NCBI GenBank assembly: GCA_963680875.1
Contig: OY804588.1
Coordinates: 58,478,369 to 58,542,368, forward strand
Direction: 5' to 3'
DNA length: 64,000 bases
Source of the DNA: Bathymodiolus brooksi
Lineage: Eukaryota > Mollusca > Bivalvia > Mytilida > Modiolidae
Shown here piece after piece: positions 10,901 through 23,959 of this stretch. The stretch's first letter is position 1, and every line of letters begins with the position of its first letter. The position numbers and the translations under genes were made by a program. A model generated the notes under the pieces. That model was not told where the DNA came from, ran no database searches, and saw only the letters and a list, made by a program, of their open reading frames with translations.

Positions 10901-13900
10901 ACGCACAGTGTGTGTCATGAAAATCGTGCTGGACACAAGTATCCGTCCATCGTGTTACTGTTACACGACACGCACAGTCTGTGTCATGAAAATCGTGCTG
11001 GACACAAGTATCCGTCCATCGTGTTACTGTTACACGACACGCACAGTGTGTTTCATGAATATCGTGCTGGACACAAGTATCCGTCCATCGTGTTACTGTT
11101 ACGCGACACGCACAGTGTGTCATGAAAATCGTGCTGGGCACAAGTATCCGTCCATCGTGTTACTGTTACACGATACGCACAGTGTGTCATGAAAATCGTG
11201 CTGGACACAAGTATTCGTCCATCGTGTTACTGTTACACGACACGCACAGTGTGTCCTGAAAATCGTGCTGGACACAAGTATCCGTCCATCGTGTTACTGT
11301 TACACGACACGCACAGTGTGTGGCATGAAAACGTGCTGGACACAAATATCCGTCCATCGTGTTACTGTTACACGACACGCACAGCGTGTGTCATGAAAAT
11401 CGTGCTGGACACAAGTATCCGTCCATCGTGTTACTGTTACACGACACGCACAGTGTGGCATGAAAATCGTGCTGGACACAAGTATCCGTCCATCGTGTTA
11501 CTGTTACACGACACGCACAGTGTGTCATGAAAATCGCGCTGGACACAAGTATCCGTCCATCGTGTTAATGTTACACGACACTCACTGTGTGTCATGAAAA
11601 TCGTGCTGGACACAAGTATCCGTCCATCGTGTTACTGTTACACGACACTCACAGTGTGTGTCATGAAAATCGTGCTGGACACAAGTATCCGTCCATCGTG
11701 TTACTGTTACACGACACGCACAGTGTGTATCATGAAAATCGTGCTGGACACAAGTATCCGTCCATCGTGTTACTGTTACACGACACTCACAGTGTGTGTC
11801 ATGAAAATCGTGCTGGACACAAGTATCCGTCCATCGTGTTACTGTTACACGACACGCACAGTTTGTGTCATGAAAATCGTGCTGGACACAAGTATCAGTC
11901 CATCGTGTTACTGTTACACGACACGCACAGTGTGTGTCATGAAAATCGTGCTGGACACAAGTATCCGTCCATCGTGTTACTGTTACACGACACGCACAGT
12001 GTGTCATGAAAATCGTGCTGGACACAAGTATCCGTCCATCGTGTTACTGTTACACGACACGCACAGTGTGTGTCATGAAAATCGTGCTGGACACAAGTAT
12101 CCGTCCATCGTGTTACTGTTACACGACATGCACAGTGAGTTTCATGAAAATCGTGCTGAACACAAGTATCCGTCCATCGTGTTACTGTTACACGACACGC
12201 ACAGTGTGTCATGAAAATCGTGCTGGACACAAGTATCCGTCCATCGTGTTACTGTTACACGACACGCACAGTGTGTGTCATGAAAATCGTGCTGGACACA
12301 AGTATCCGTCCATCGTGTTACTGTTACACGACACGCACAGTGTGTGTCATGAAAATCGTGCTGGACACAAGTATCCGTCCATCGTGTTACTGTTGCACGA
12401 CACGCACAGTGTGTGTCATGAAAATCGTGCTGGAAACAAGTATCCGTCCATCGTGTTACTGTTACACGACACGCACAGTGTGTGTCATGAAAATCGTGCT
12501 GGACACAAGTATCCGTCCATCATGTTACTTTTACACGACACGCACAGTGTGTGTCATGGAAATCGTGCTGGACACAAGTATCAGTCCATCGTCTTACTGT
12601 TACACGACACGCACAGTCTGTGTCATGAAAATCGTGCTGGACACAAGTATCCGTCCATCGTGTTACTGTTACACGACACGCACAGTGTGTGTCATGAAAA
12701 TTGTGCTGGACACAAGCATCCGTCCATTGCGTTACTGTTACACGACACGCACAGTGTGTCATGAAAATCGTGCTGGACACAAGTATCCGTCCATCGTGTT
12801 ACTGTTGCACGACACGCACAGTGTGTCATGAAAATTGTGCTGGACACAAGTATCTGTTCATCGTGTTACTGTTACACGACACGCACAGTGTGTCATGAAA
12901 ATCGTGCTGGACACAAGAATCCGTCCATCGTGTTACTGTTAAACGACACGAACAGTGTGTGTCATGAAAATCGTGCTGGACACAAGTATCCGTCCATCGT
13001 GTTACTGTTACACGATACGCACAGTGTGTGTCATGAAAATCGTGCTGGACACAAGTATCCGTCCATCGTGTTACTGTTACACGACACGAAGTGTGTCATG
13101 AAAATTGTGCTGGACACAAGTATCCGTCCATCGTGTTACTGTTAAACGACACGCACAGTGTGTCATGAAAATCGTGCTGGACACAAGTATCCGTCCATCG
13201 TGTTACTGTTAAACGACACGCACAGTGTGTCATGAAAATCTTGCTGGACACAAGTATCCGTCCATCGTGTTACTGTATTACGACACGAGCAGTGTGTGTC
13301 ATGAAAATCGTGCTGGACACAAGTATCCGTCCATCGTGTTACTGTTACACGACACGCACAGTCTGTGTCATGAAAATCGTGCTGGACACAAGTATCCGTC
13401 CATGGTGTTACTGTTACACGACACGCACAGTGTGTTTCATGAATATCATGCTGGACACAAGTATCCGTTCATTGTGTTACTGTTACACGACACGAGCAGT
13501 GTGTGTCATGAAAATCGTGCTGGACACAAGTACCCGTCCATCGTGTTACTGTTACACGACACGCACAGTGTGTGTCATGAAAATCGTGTTGGACACAAGT
13601 ATCCGTCCATCGTGTTATTGTTGCACGATACGCACAGTGTGTGTCATGAAAATCGTGCTGGACACAAGTATCCGTCCATCGTGTTACTGTTACACGACAC
13701 GAAGTGTGTCATGAAAATCGTGCTGGACACAAGTATCCGTCCATCGTGTTACTGTTAAACGACACGCACAGTGTATCATGAAAATCGTGCTGGACACAAG
13801 TATCCGTCCATCGTGTTACTGTTACACGACACGCACAGTGTGTCATGAAAATCTTGCTGGACACAAGTATCCGTCCATCGTGTTACTGTTACACGACACG

Positions 13901-14800
13901 AGCAGTGTGTGTCATAAAAATCGTGCTGGACACAAGTATCCGTCCATCGTGTTACTGTTACACGACACGCACAGTGTGTGTCATGAAAATCGTGCTGGAC
14001 ACACGTATCCGTCCATCGTGTTACTGTTACACGACACGCACAGTGTGTGTCATGAAAATCGTGCTGGACACAAGTATCCGTCCATCGTGTTACTGTTACG
14101 CGACACGCACAGTGTGTCATGAAAATCGTGCTGGACACAAGTATCTGTCCATCGTGTTACTGTTACACGATACGCACAGTGTGTCATGAAAATCGTGCTG
14201 GACACAAGTATTCGTCCATCGTGTTACTGTTACACGACACGCGCACTGTGTCCTGAAAATCGTGCTGGACACAAGTATCCGTCCATCGTGTTACTATTAC
14301 ACGACACGCACAGTGTGTGTCATGAAAACGTGCTGGACACAAGTATCCGTCCATCGTGTTACTGTTACACGACACGCACAGCGTGTGTCATAAAAATCGT
14401 GCTGGACACAAGTATCCGTCCATGGTGTTACTGTTACACGACACCCACAGTGTGACATGAAAATCGTGCTGGACATAAATATCCGTCCATCGTGTTACTG
14501 TTACACGACACGCACAGTGTGTCATGAAAATCGTGCTGGACACAAGTATCCGTCCATCGTGTTACTGTTACACGACACGCACAGTGTGTCATGAAAATCG
14601 TGCTGGACACAAGTATCTGTCCATCGTGTTACTGTTACACGACACTCACAGTGTGTGTCATGAAAATCGTGCTGGACACAAGTATCCGTCCATCGTGTTA
14701 CTGTTACACGACACGCACAGTGTGTGTCATGAAAATCGTGCTGGACACAAGTATCCGTCCATCGTGTTACTGTTACACGACACGCACAGTTTGTGTCATG
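7935..14800 (+). repeat. 6866-bp higher-order unit, copy 1
   Basis: About 101 monomers form one higher-order unit that is repeated directly after itself. Identity to the next copy starts at 7935/14801 and runs to 14824/21689 with only about a dozen differences that I noticed, for example G at 8251 against C at 15117 and A at 8963 against C at 15829. It includes block alpha copy 2 and a marker monomer at 8001 and 12694. Confidence 0.93.
9307..12941 (+). repeat. Higher-order block alpha, copy 2
   Basis: This lies inside the first copy of the 6866-bp unit. Compared with copy 1 it has an extra six-monomer, 406-bp segment between about 10,489 and 10,918, containing a 65-bp unit (GAAGTG at 10635), a TTAAAC unit and an ATCTTG unit. 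It differs from copies 1 and 3 by a private A at 9774 and by G rather than A at 9802. Confidence 0.9.
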
Positions 14801-17800
14801 AAAATCGTGCTGGACACAAGTATCCGTCCATCGTGTTACTGTTACACGACACGCACAGTGTGTGTCATGAAAATTGTGCTGGACACAAGCATCCGTCCAT
14901 TGCGTTACTGTTACACGACACGCACAGTGTGTCATGAAAATCGTGCTGGACACAAGTATCCGTCCATCGTGTTACTCTTACACGACACGCACAGTGTGTC
15001 ATGAAAATCGTGCTGGACACAAGTATCCGTCCATCGTGTTACTGTTACACGACACGCACAGCGTGTGTCATGAAAATCGTGCTGGACACAAGAATCCGTC
15101 CATCGTGTTATTGTTACACGATACACACAGTGTGTGTCATGAAAATCGTGCTGGACACAAGTATCCGTCCATCGTGTTACTGTTACACGACACGAAGTGT
15201 GTCATGAAAATCGTGCTGGACACAAGTATCCGTCCATCGTGTTACTGTTAAACGATACTCACAGTGTGTAATGAAAATCTTGCTGGACACAAGTATCCGT
15301 CCATCGTGTTACTGTTATACGACACGAGCAGTGTGTGTCATGAAAATCGTGCTGGACACAAGTATCCGTCCATCGTGTTACTGTTACACGACACGCACAG
15401 TGTGTGTTATGAAAATCGTGCTGGACACAAGTATCCGTCCATCGTGTTACTGTTACACGACATGCACAGTCTGTGTCATGAAAATCGTGCTGGACACAAG
15501 TATCCGTCCATCGTGTTACTGTTACACGACACGCACAGTGTGTTTCATGAATATCGTGCTGGACACAAGTATCCGTCCATCGTGTTACTGTTACACGACA
15601 CGCACAGTGTGTTTCATGAATATCGTGCTGGACACAAGTATCCGTCCATCGTGTTACTGTTACACGACACGCACAGCGTGTGTCATGAAAATCGTGTTGG
15701 ACACAAGTATCCGTCCATCGTGTTACTGTTACACGACACGAAGTGTGTCATGAAAATCGTGTTGGACACAAGTATTCGTCCATCGTGTTACTGTTAAACG
15801 ACACGCACAGTGTATCATGAAAATCGTGCTGGACACAAGTATCCGTCCATCGTGTTACTGTTACACGACACGCACAGTGTGTCATGAAAATCTTGCTGGA
15901 CACAAGTATCCGTCCATCGTGTTACTGTTACACGACACGAGCAGTGTGTGTCATGAAAATCGTGCTGGACAGAAGTATCCGTCCATCGTGTTACTGTTAC
16001 ACGACACGCACAGTGTGTGTCATGAAAATCGTGCTGGACACAAGTATCCGTCCATCGTGTTTCTGTTACACGACACGCGCAGTGTGTTTCATGAATATCG
16101 TGCTGGACACAAGTATCCGTCCATCGTGTTACTGTTACGCGACACGCACAGTGTGTCATGAAAATCGTTCTGGACACAAGTATCCGTCCATCGTGTTACT
16201 GTTACACGATACGCACAGTGTGTCATGAAAATCGTGCTGGACACAAGTATTCGTCCATCGTGTTACTGTTACACGACACGCACAGTGTGTCCTGAAAATC
16301 GTGCTGGACACAAGTATCCGTCCATCGTGTTACTGTTACACGACACGCACAGTGTGGCATGAAAATCGTGCTGGACACAAGTGTCCGTCCATCGTGTTAC
16401 TGTTACACGACACGCACAGTGTGTCATGAAAATCGTCCTGGACACAAGTATCCGTCCATCGTGTTACTGTTACACGACACGCACAGTGTGTCATGAAAAT
16501 CGTGCTGGACAAAAGTATCCAACCATCGTGTTACTGTTACAAGACACTCACAGTGTGTGTCATGAAAATCGTGCTGGACACAAGTATCCGTCCATCGTGT
16601 TACTGTTACACGACACGCACAGTGTGTGTCATGAAAATCGTGCTGGACACAAGTATCCGTCCATCGTATTACTGTTACACGACACGCACAGTCTGTGTCA
16701 TGAAAATCGTGCTGGACACAAGTATCCATCCATCGTGTTACTGTTACACGACACGCACAGTGTGTCATGAAAATCGTGCTGGACACAAGTATCCGTCCAT
16801 CGTGTTACTGTTACACGATACGCACAGTGTGGCATGAAAATCGTGCTGGACACAAGTATTCGTCCATCGTGTTACTGTTACACGACACGCACAGTGTGTC
16901 CTGAAAATCGTGCTGGACACAAGTATCCGTCCATCGTGTTACTGTTACACGACACGCACAGTGTGGCATGAAAATCGTGCTGGACACAAGTATCCGTCCA
17001 TCGTGTTACTGTTACACGACACGCACAGTGTGTCATGAAAATCGTGCTGGACACAAGTATCCGTCCATCGTGTTACTGTTACACGACACGCACAGTGTGT
17101 CATGAAAATCGTGCTGGACAAAGTATCCAACCATCGTGTTACTGTTACACGACACTCACAGTGTGTGTCATGAAAATCGTGCTGGACACAAGTATCCGTC
17201 CATCGTGTTACTGTTACACGACACGCACAGTGTGTGTCATGAAAATCGTGCTGGACACAAGTATCCGTCCATCGTGTTACTGTTACACGACACGCACAGT
17301 GTGTGTCATGAAAATCGTGCTGGACACAAGTATCCGTCCATCGTGTTACTGTTACACGACACGCACAGTGTGTGTCATGAAAATCGTGTTGGACACAAGT
17401 ATCCGTCCATCGTGTTACTGTTACACGATACGCACAGTGTGTGTCATGAAAATCGTGCTGGACACAAGTATCCGTCCATCGTGTTACTGTTACACGACAC
17501 GAAGTGTGTCATGAAAATCGTGCTGGACACAGGTATCCGTCCATCGTGTTACTGTTAAACGACACGCACAGTGTATCATGAAAATCGTGCTGGACACAAG
17601 TATCCGTCCATCGTGTTACTGTTACACGACACGCACAGTGTGTCATGAAAATCTTGCTGGACACAAGTATCCGTCCATCGTGTTACTGTTACACGACACA
17701 AGCAGTGTGTGTCATGAAAATCGTGCTGGACACAAGTATCCGTCCATCGTGTTACTGTTAAACGACACGCACAGTGTGTGTCATGAAAATCGTGCTGGAC

Positions 17801-20800
17801 ACAAGTATCCGTCCATCGTGTTACTGTTACACGACACGCACAGTCTGTGTCATGAAAATCGTGCTGGACACAAGTATCCGTCCATCGTGTTACTGTTACA
17901 CGACACGCACAGTGTGTTTCATGAATATCGTGCTGGACACAAGTATCCGTCCATCGTGTTACTGTTACGCGACACGCACAGTGTGTCATGAAAATCGTGC
18001 TGGGCACAAGTATCCGTCCATCGTGTTACTGTTACACGATACGCACAATGTGTCATGAAAATCGTGCTGGACACAAGTATTCGTCCATCGTGTTACTGTT
18101 ACACGACACGCACAGTGTGTCCTGAAAATCGTGCTGGACACAAGTATCCGTCCATCGTGTTACTGTTACACGACACGCACAGTGTGTGGCATGAAAACGT
18201 GCTGGACACAAATATCCGTCCATCGTGTTACTGTTACACGACACGCACAGCGTGTGTCATGAAAATCGTGCTGGACACAAGTATCCGTCCATCGTGTTAC
18301 TGTTACACGACACGCACAGTGTGGCATGAAAATCGTGCTGGACACAAGTATCCGTCCATCGTGTTACTGTTACACGACACGCACAGTGTGTCATGAAAAT
18401 CGCGCTGGACACAAGTATCCGTCCATCGTGTTAATGTTACACGACACTCACTGTGTGTCATGAAAATCGTGCTGGACACAAGTATCCGTCCATCGTGTTA
18501 CTGTTACACGACACTCACAGTGTGTGTCATGAAAATCGTGCTGGACACAAGTATCCGTCCATCGTGTTACTGTTACACGACACGCACAGTGTGTATCATG
18601 AAAATCGTGCTGGACACAAGTATCCGTCCATCGTGTTACTGTTACACGACACGCACAGTGTGTGTCATGAAAATCGTGCTGGACACAAGTATCCGTCCAT
18701 CGTGTTACTGTTACACGACACGCACAGTTTGTGTCATGAAAATCGTGCTGGACACAAGTATCAGTCCATCGTGTTACTGTTACACGACACGCACAGTGTG
18801 TGTCATGAAAATCGTGCTGGACACAAGTATCCGTCCATCGTGTTACTGTTACACGACACGCACAGTGTGTCATGAAAATCGTGCTGGACACAAGTATCCG
18901 TCCATCGTGTTACTGTTACACGACACGCACAGTGTGTGTCATGAAAATCGTGCTGGACACAAGTATCCGTCCATCGTGTTACTGTTACACGACATGCACA
19001 GTGAGTTTCATGAAAATCGTGCTGAACACAAGTATCCGTCCATCGTGTTACTGTTACACGACACGCACAGTGTGTCATGAAAATCGTGCTGGACACAAGT
19101 ATCCGTCCATCGTGTTACTGTTACACGACACGCACAGTGTGTGTCATGAAAATCGTGCTGGACACAAGTATCCGTCCATCGTGTTACTGTTACACGACAC
19201 GCACAGTGTGTGTCATGAAAATCGTGCTGGACACAAGTATCCGTCCATCGTGTTACTGTTGCACGACACGCACAGTGTGTGTCATGAAAATCGTGCTGGA
19301 AACAAGTATCCGTCCATCGTGTTACTGTTACACGACACGCACAGTGTGTGTCATGAAAATCGTGCTGGACACAAGTATCCGTCCATCATGTTACTTTTAC
19401 ACGACACGCACAGTGTGTGTCATGGAAATCGTGCTGGACACAAGTATCAGTCCATCGTCTTACTGTTACACGACACGCACAGTCTGTGTCATGAAAATCG
19501 TGCTGGACACAAGTATCCGTCCATCGTGTTACTGTTACACGACACGCACAGTGTGTGTCATGAAAATTGTGCTGGACACAAGCATCCGTCCATTGCGTTA
19601 CTGTTACACGACACGCACAGTGTGTCATGAAAATCGTGCTGGACACAAGTATCCGTCCATCGTGTTACTGTTGCACGACACGCACAGTGTGTCATGAAAA
19701 TTGTGCTGGACACAAGTATCTGTTCATCGTGTTACTGTTACACGACACGCACAGTGTGTCATGAAAATCGTGCTGGACACAAGAATCCGTCCATCGTGTT
19801 ACTGTTAAACGACACGAACAGTGTGTGTCATGAAAATCGTGCTGGACACAAGTATCCGTCCATCGTGTTACTGTTACACGATACGCACAGTGTGTGTCAT
19901 GAAAATCGTGCTGGACACAAGTATCCGTCCATCGTGTTACTGTTACACGACACGAAGTGTGTCATGAAAATTGTGCTGGACACAAGTATCCGTCCATCGT
20001 GTTACTGTTAAACGACACGCACAGTGTGTCATGAAAATCGTGCTGGACACAAGTATCCGTCCATCGTGTTACTGTTAAACGACACGCACAGTGTGTCATG
20101 AAAATCTTGCTGGACACAAGTATCAGTCCATCGTGTTACTGTATTACGACACGAGCAGTGTGTGTCATGAAAATCGTGCTGGACACAAGTATCGTCCATC
20201 GTGTTACTGTTACACGACACGCACAGTCTGTGTCATGAAAATCGTGCTGGACACAAGTATCCGTCCATGGTGTTACTGTTACACGACACGCACAGTGTGT
20301 TTCATGAATATCATGCTGGACACAAGTATCCGTTCATTGTGTTACTGTTACACGACACGAGCAGTGTGTGTCATGAAAATCGTGCTGGACACAAGTACCC
20401 GTCCATCGTGTTACTGTTACACGACACGCACAGTGTGTGTCATGAAAATCGTGTTGGACACAAGTATCCGTCCATCGTGTTATTGTTGCACGATACGCAC
20501 AGTGTGTGTCATGAAAATCGTGCTGGACACAAGTATCCGTCCATCGTGTTACTGTTACACGACACGAAGTGTGTCATGAAAATCGTGCTGGACACAAGTA
20601 TCCGTCCATCGTGTTACTGTTAAACGACACGCACAGTGTATCATGAAAATCGTGCTGGACACAAGTATCCGTCCATCGTGTTACTGTTACACGACACGCA
20701 CAGTGTGTCATGAAAATCTTGCTGGACACAAGTATCCGTCCATCGTGTTACTGTTACACGACACGAGCAGTGTGTGTCATAAAAATCGTGCTGGACACAA

Positions 20801-21665
20801 GTATCCGTCCATCGTGTTACTGTTACACGACACGCACAGTGTGTGTCATGAAAATCGTGCTGGACACACGTATCCGTCCATCGTGTTACTGTTACACGAC
20901 ACGCACAGTGTGTGTCATGAAAATCGTGCTGGACACAAGTATCCGTCCATCGTGTTACTGTTACGCGACACGCACAGTGTGTCATGAAAATCGTGCTGGA
21001 CACAAGTATCTGTCCATCGTGTTACTGTTACACGATACGCACAGTGTGTCATGAAAATCGTGCTGGACACAAGTATTCGTCCATCGTGTTACTGTTACAC
21101 GACACGCGCACTGTGTCCTGAAAATCGTGCTGGACACAAGTATCCGTCCATCGTGTTACTATTACACGACACGCACAGTGTGTGTCATGAAAACGTGCTG
21201 GACACAAGTATCCGTCCATCGTGTTACTGTTACACGACACGCACAGCGTGTGTCATAAAAATCGTGCTGGACACAAGTATCCGTCCATGGTGTTACTGTT
21301 ACACGACACCCACAGTGTGACATGAAAATCGTGCTGGACATAAATATCCGTCCATCGTGTTACTGTTACACGACACGCACAGTGTGTCATGAAAATCGTG
21401 CTGGACACAAGTATCCGTCCATCGTGTTACTGTTACACGACACGCACAGTGTGTCATGAAAATCGTGCTGGACACAAGTATCTGTCCATCGTGTTACTGT
21501 TACACGACACTCACAGTGTGTGTCATGAAAATCGTGCTGGACACAAGTATCCGTCCATCGTGTTACTGTTACACGACACGCACAGTGTGTGTCATGAAAA
21601 TCGTGCTGGACACAAGTATCCGTCCATCGTGTTACTGTTACACGACACGCACAGTTTGTGTCATG
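14801..21665 (+). repeat. 6866-bp higher-order unit, copy 2
   Basis: This is the second tandem copy, one base shorter because of a deletion near 20193 (AGTATCGTCC for AGTATCCGTCC). The junction with copy 1 lies in the 24 bases 14801-14824 that the two ends share. Beyond 21689 the sequence returns to the CAGTCC path that precedes the junction, so there are exactly two copies here. The near-identity implies a recent duplication, or an assembly effect. Confidence 0.92.
16173..19807 (+). repeat. Higher-order block alpha, copy 3
   Basis: This lies inside the second copy of the 6866-bp unit and keeps the 406-bp segment. It shares A at 16668 with copy 1 (496) against copy 2 (9802). It has CGCACAG near 18652 where copies 1 and 2 have CTCACAG. 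Confidence 0.9.
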
Positions 21666-23959
21666 AAAATCGTGCTGGACACAAGTATCAGTCCATCGTG
21701 TTACTGTTACACGACACGCACAGTGTGTGTCATGAAAACCGTGCTGGACACAAGTATCCGTCCATCGTGTTACTGTTACACGATGCGCACAGTGTGTCAT
21801 GAAAATCGTGCTGGACACAAGTATCCGTCCATCGTGTTACTGTTACACGACACGCACAGTGTGTGTCATGAAAATCGTGCTGGACACAAGTATCCGTCCA
21901 TCGTGTTACTGTTACACGACACGCACAGTGTGTGTCATGAAAATCGTGCTGGACACAAGTATCCGTCCATCGTGTTACTGTTACACGACACGCACAGTGA
22001 GTTTCATGAAAATCGTTCTGGACACAAGTATCCGTCCATCGTGTTACTGTTACACGACACGCACAGTGTGTCATGAAAATCGTGCTGGACACAAGTATCC
22101 GTCCATCGTGTTACTGTTACACGACACGCACAGTGTGTGTCATGAAAATCGTGCTGGACACAAGTATCCGTCCATCGTGTTACTGTTGCACGACACGCAC
22201 AGTGTGTGTCATGAAAATCGTGCTGGAAACAAGTATCCGTCCATCGTGTTACTGTTACACGACACGCACAGTGTGTGTCATGAAAATCGTGCTGGACACA
22301 AGTATCCGTCCATCATGTTACTGTTACACGACACGCACAGTGTGTGTCATGGAAATCGTGCTGGACACAAGTATCAGTCCATCGTCTTACTGTTACACGA
22401 CACGCACAGTCTGTGTCATGAAAATCGTGCTGGACACAGGTATCCGTCCATCGTGTTACTGTTACACGACACGCACAGTGTGTGTCATGAAAATTGTGCT
22501 GGACACAAGCATCCGTCCATTGCGTTACTGTTACACGACACGCACAGTGTGTCATGAAAATCGTGCTGGACACAAGTATCCGTCCATCGTGTTACTGTTA
22601 CACGACACGCACAGTGTGTCATGAAAATTGTGCTGGACACAAGTATCTGTTCATCGTGTTACTGTTACACGACACGCACAGTGTGTCATAAAAATCGTGC
22701 TGGACACAAGAATCCGTCCATCGTGTTACTGTTACACGACACGAACAGTGTGTGTCATGAAAATCGTGCTGGACACAAGTATCCGTCCATCGTGTTACTT
22801 TTACACGATACGCACAGTGTGTGTCATGAAAATCGTGCTGGACACAAGTATCCGTCCATCGTGTTACTGTTACACGACACGAAGTGTGTCATGAAAATTG
22901 TGCTGGACACAAGTATCCGTCCATCGTGTTACTGTTACACGATACGCACAGTGTGGCATGAAAATCGTGCTGGACACAAGTATTCGTCCATCGTGTTACT
23001 GTTACACGACACGCACAGTGTGTCCTGAAAATCGTGCTGGACACAAGTATCCGTCCATCGTGTTACTGTTACACGACACGCACAGTGTGGCATGAAAATC
23101 GTGCTGGACACAAGTATCCGTCCATCGTGTTACTGTTACACGACACGCACAGTGTGTCATGAAAATCGTGCTGGACACAAGTATCCGTCCATCGTGTTAC
23201 TGTTACACGACACGCACAGTGTGTCATGAAAATCGTGCTGGACAAAGTATCCAACCATCGTGTTACTGTTACACGACATTCACAGTGTGTGTCATGAAAA
23301 TCGTGCTGGACACAAGTATCCGTCCATCGTGTTACTGTTACACGACACGCACAGTGTGTGTCATGAAAATCGTGCTGGACACAAGTATCCGTCCATCGTG
23401 TTACTGTTACACGACACGCACAGTGTGTGTCATGAAAATCGTGCTGGACACAAGTATCCGTCCATCGTGTTACTGTTACACGACACGCACAGTGTGTGTC
23501 ATGAAAATCGTGTTGGACACAAGTATCCGTCCATCGTGTTATTGTTACACGATACGCACAGTGTGTGTCATGAAAATCGTGCTGGACACAAGTATCCGTC
23601 CTTCGTGTTACTGTTACACGACACGAAGTGTGTCATGAAAATCGTGCTGGACACAGGTATCCGTCCATCGTGTTACTGTTAAACGACACGCACAGTGTAT
23701 CATGAAAATCGTGTTGGACACAAGTATCCGTCCAACGTGTTACTGTTACACGACACGCACAGTGTGTCATGAAAATCTTGCTGGACACAAGTATCCGTCC
23801 ATCGTGTTACTGTTACACGACACAAGCAGTGTGTGTCATGAAAATCGTGCTGGACACAAGTATCCGTCCATCGTGTTACTGTTAAACGACACGCACAGTG
23901 TGTGTCATGAAAATCGTGCTGGACACAAGTATCCGTCCATCGTGTTACTGTTACACGAC
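20495..23959 (+). repeat. 3465-bp higher-order unit, copy 1
   Basis: This matches 23960-27424 at a constant offset of 3465. Its left part is also the right part of the 6866-bp copy 2, so the two duplications overlap and this one is younger than, or independent of, that boundary. Differences include TATTGTTGCA before the left edge, ACTATTAC near 21165 and CATTCAC near 23278. Confidence 0.9.
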
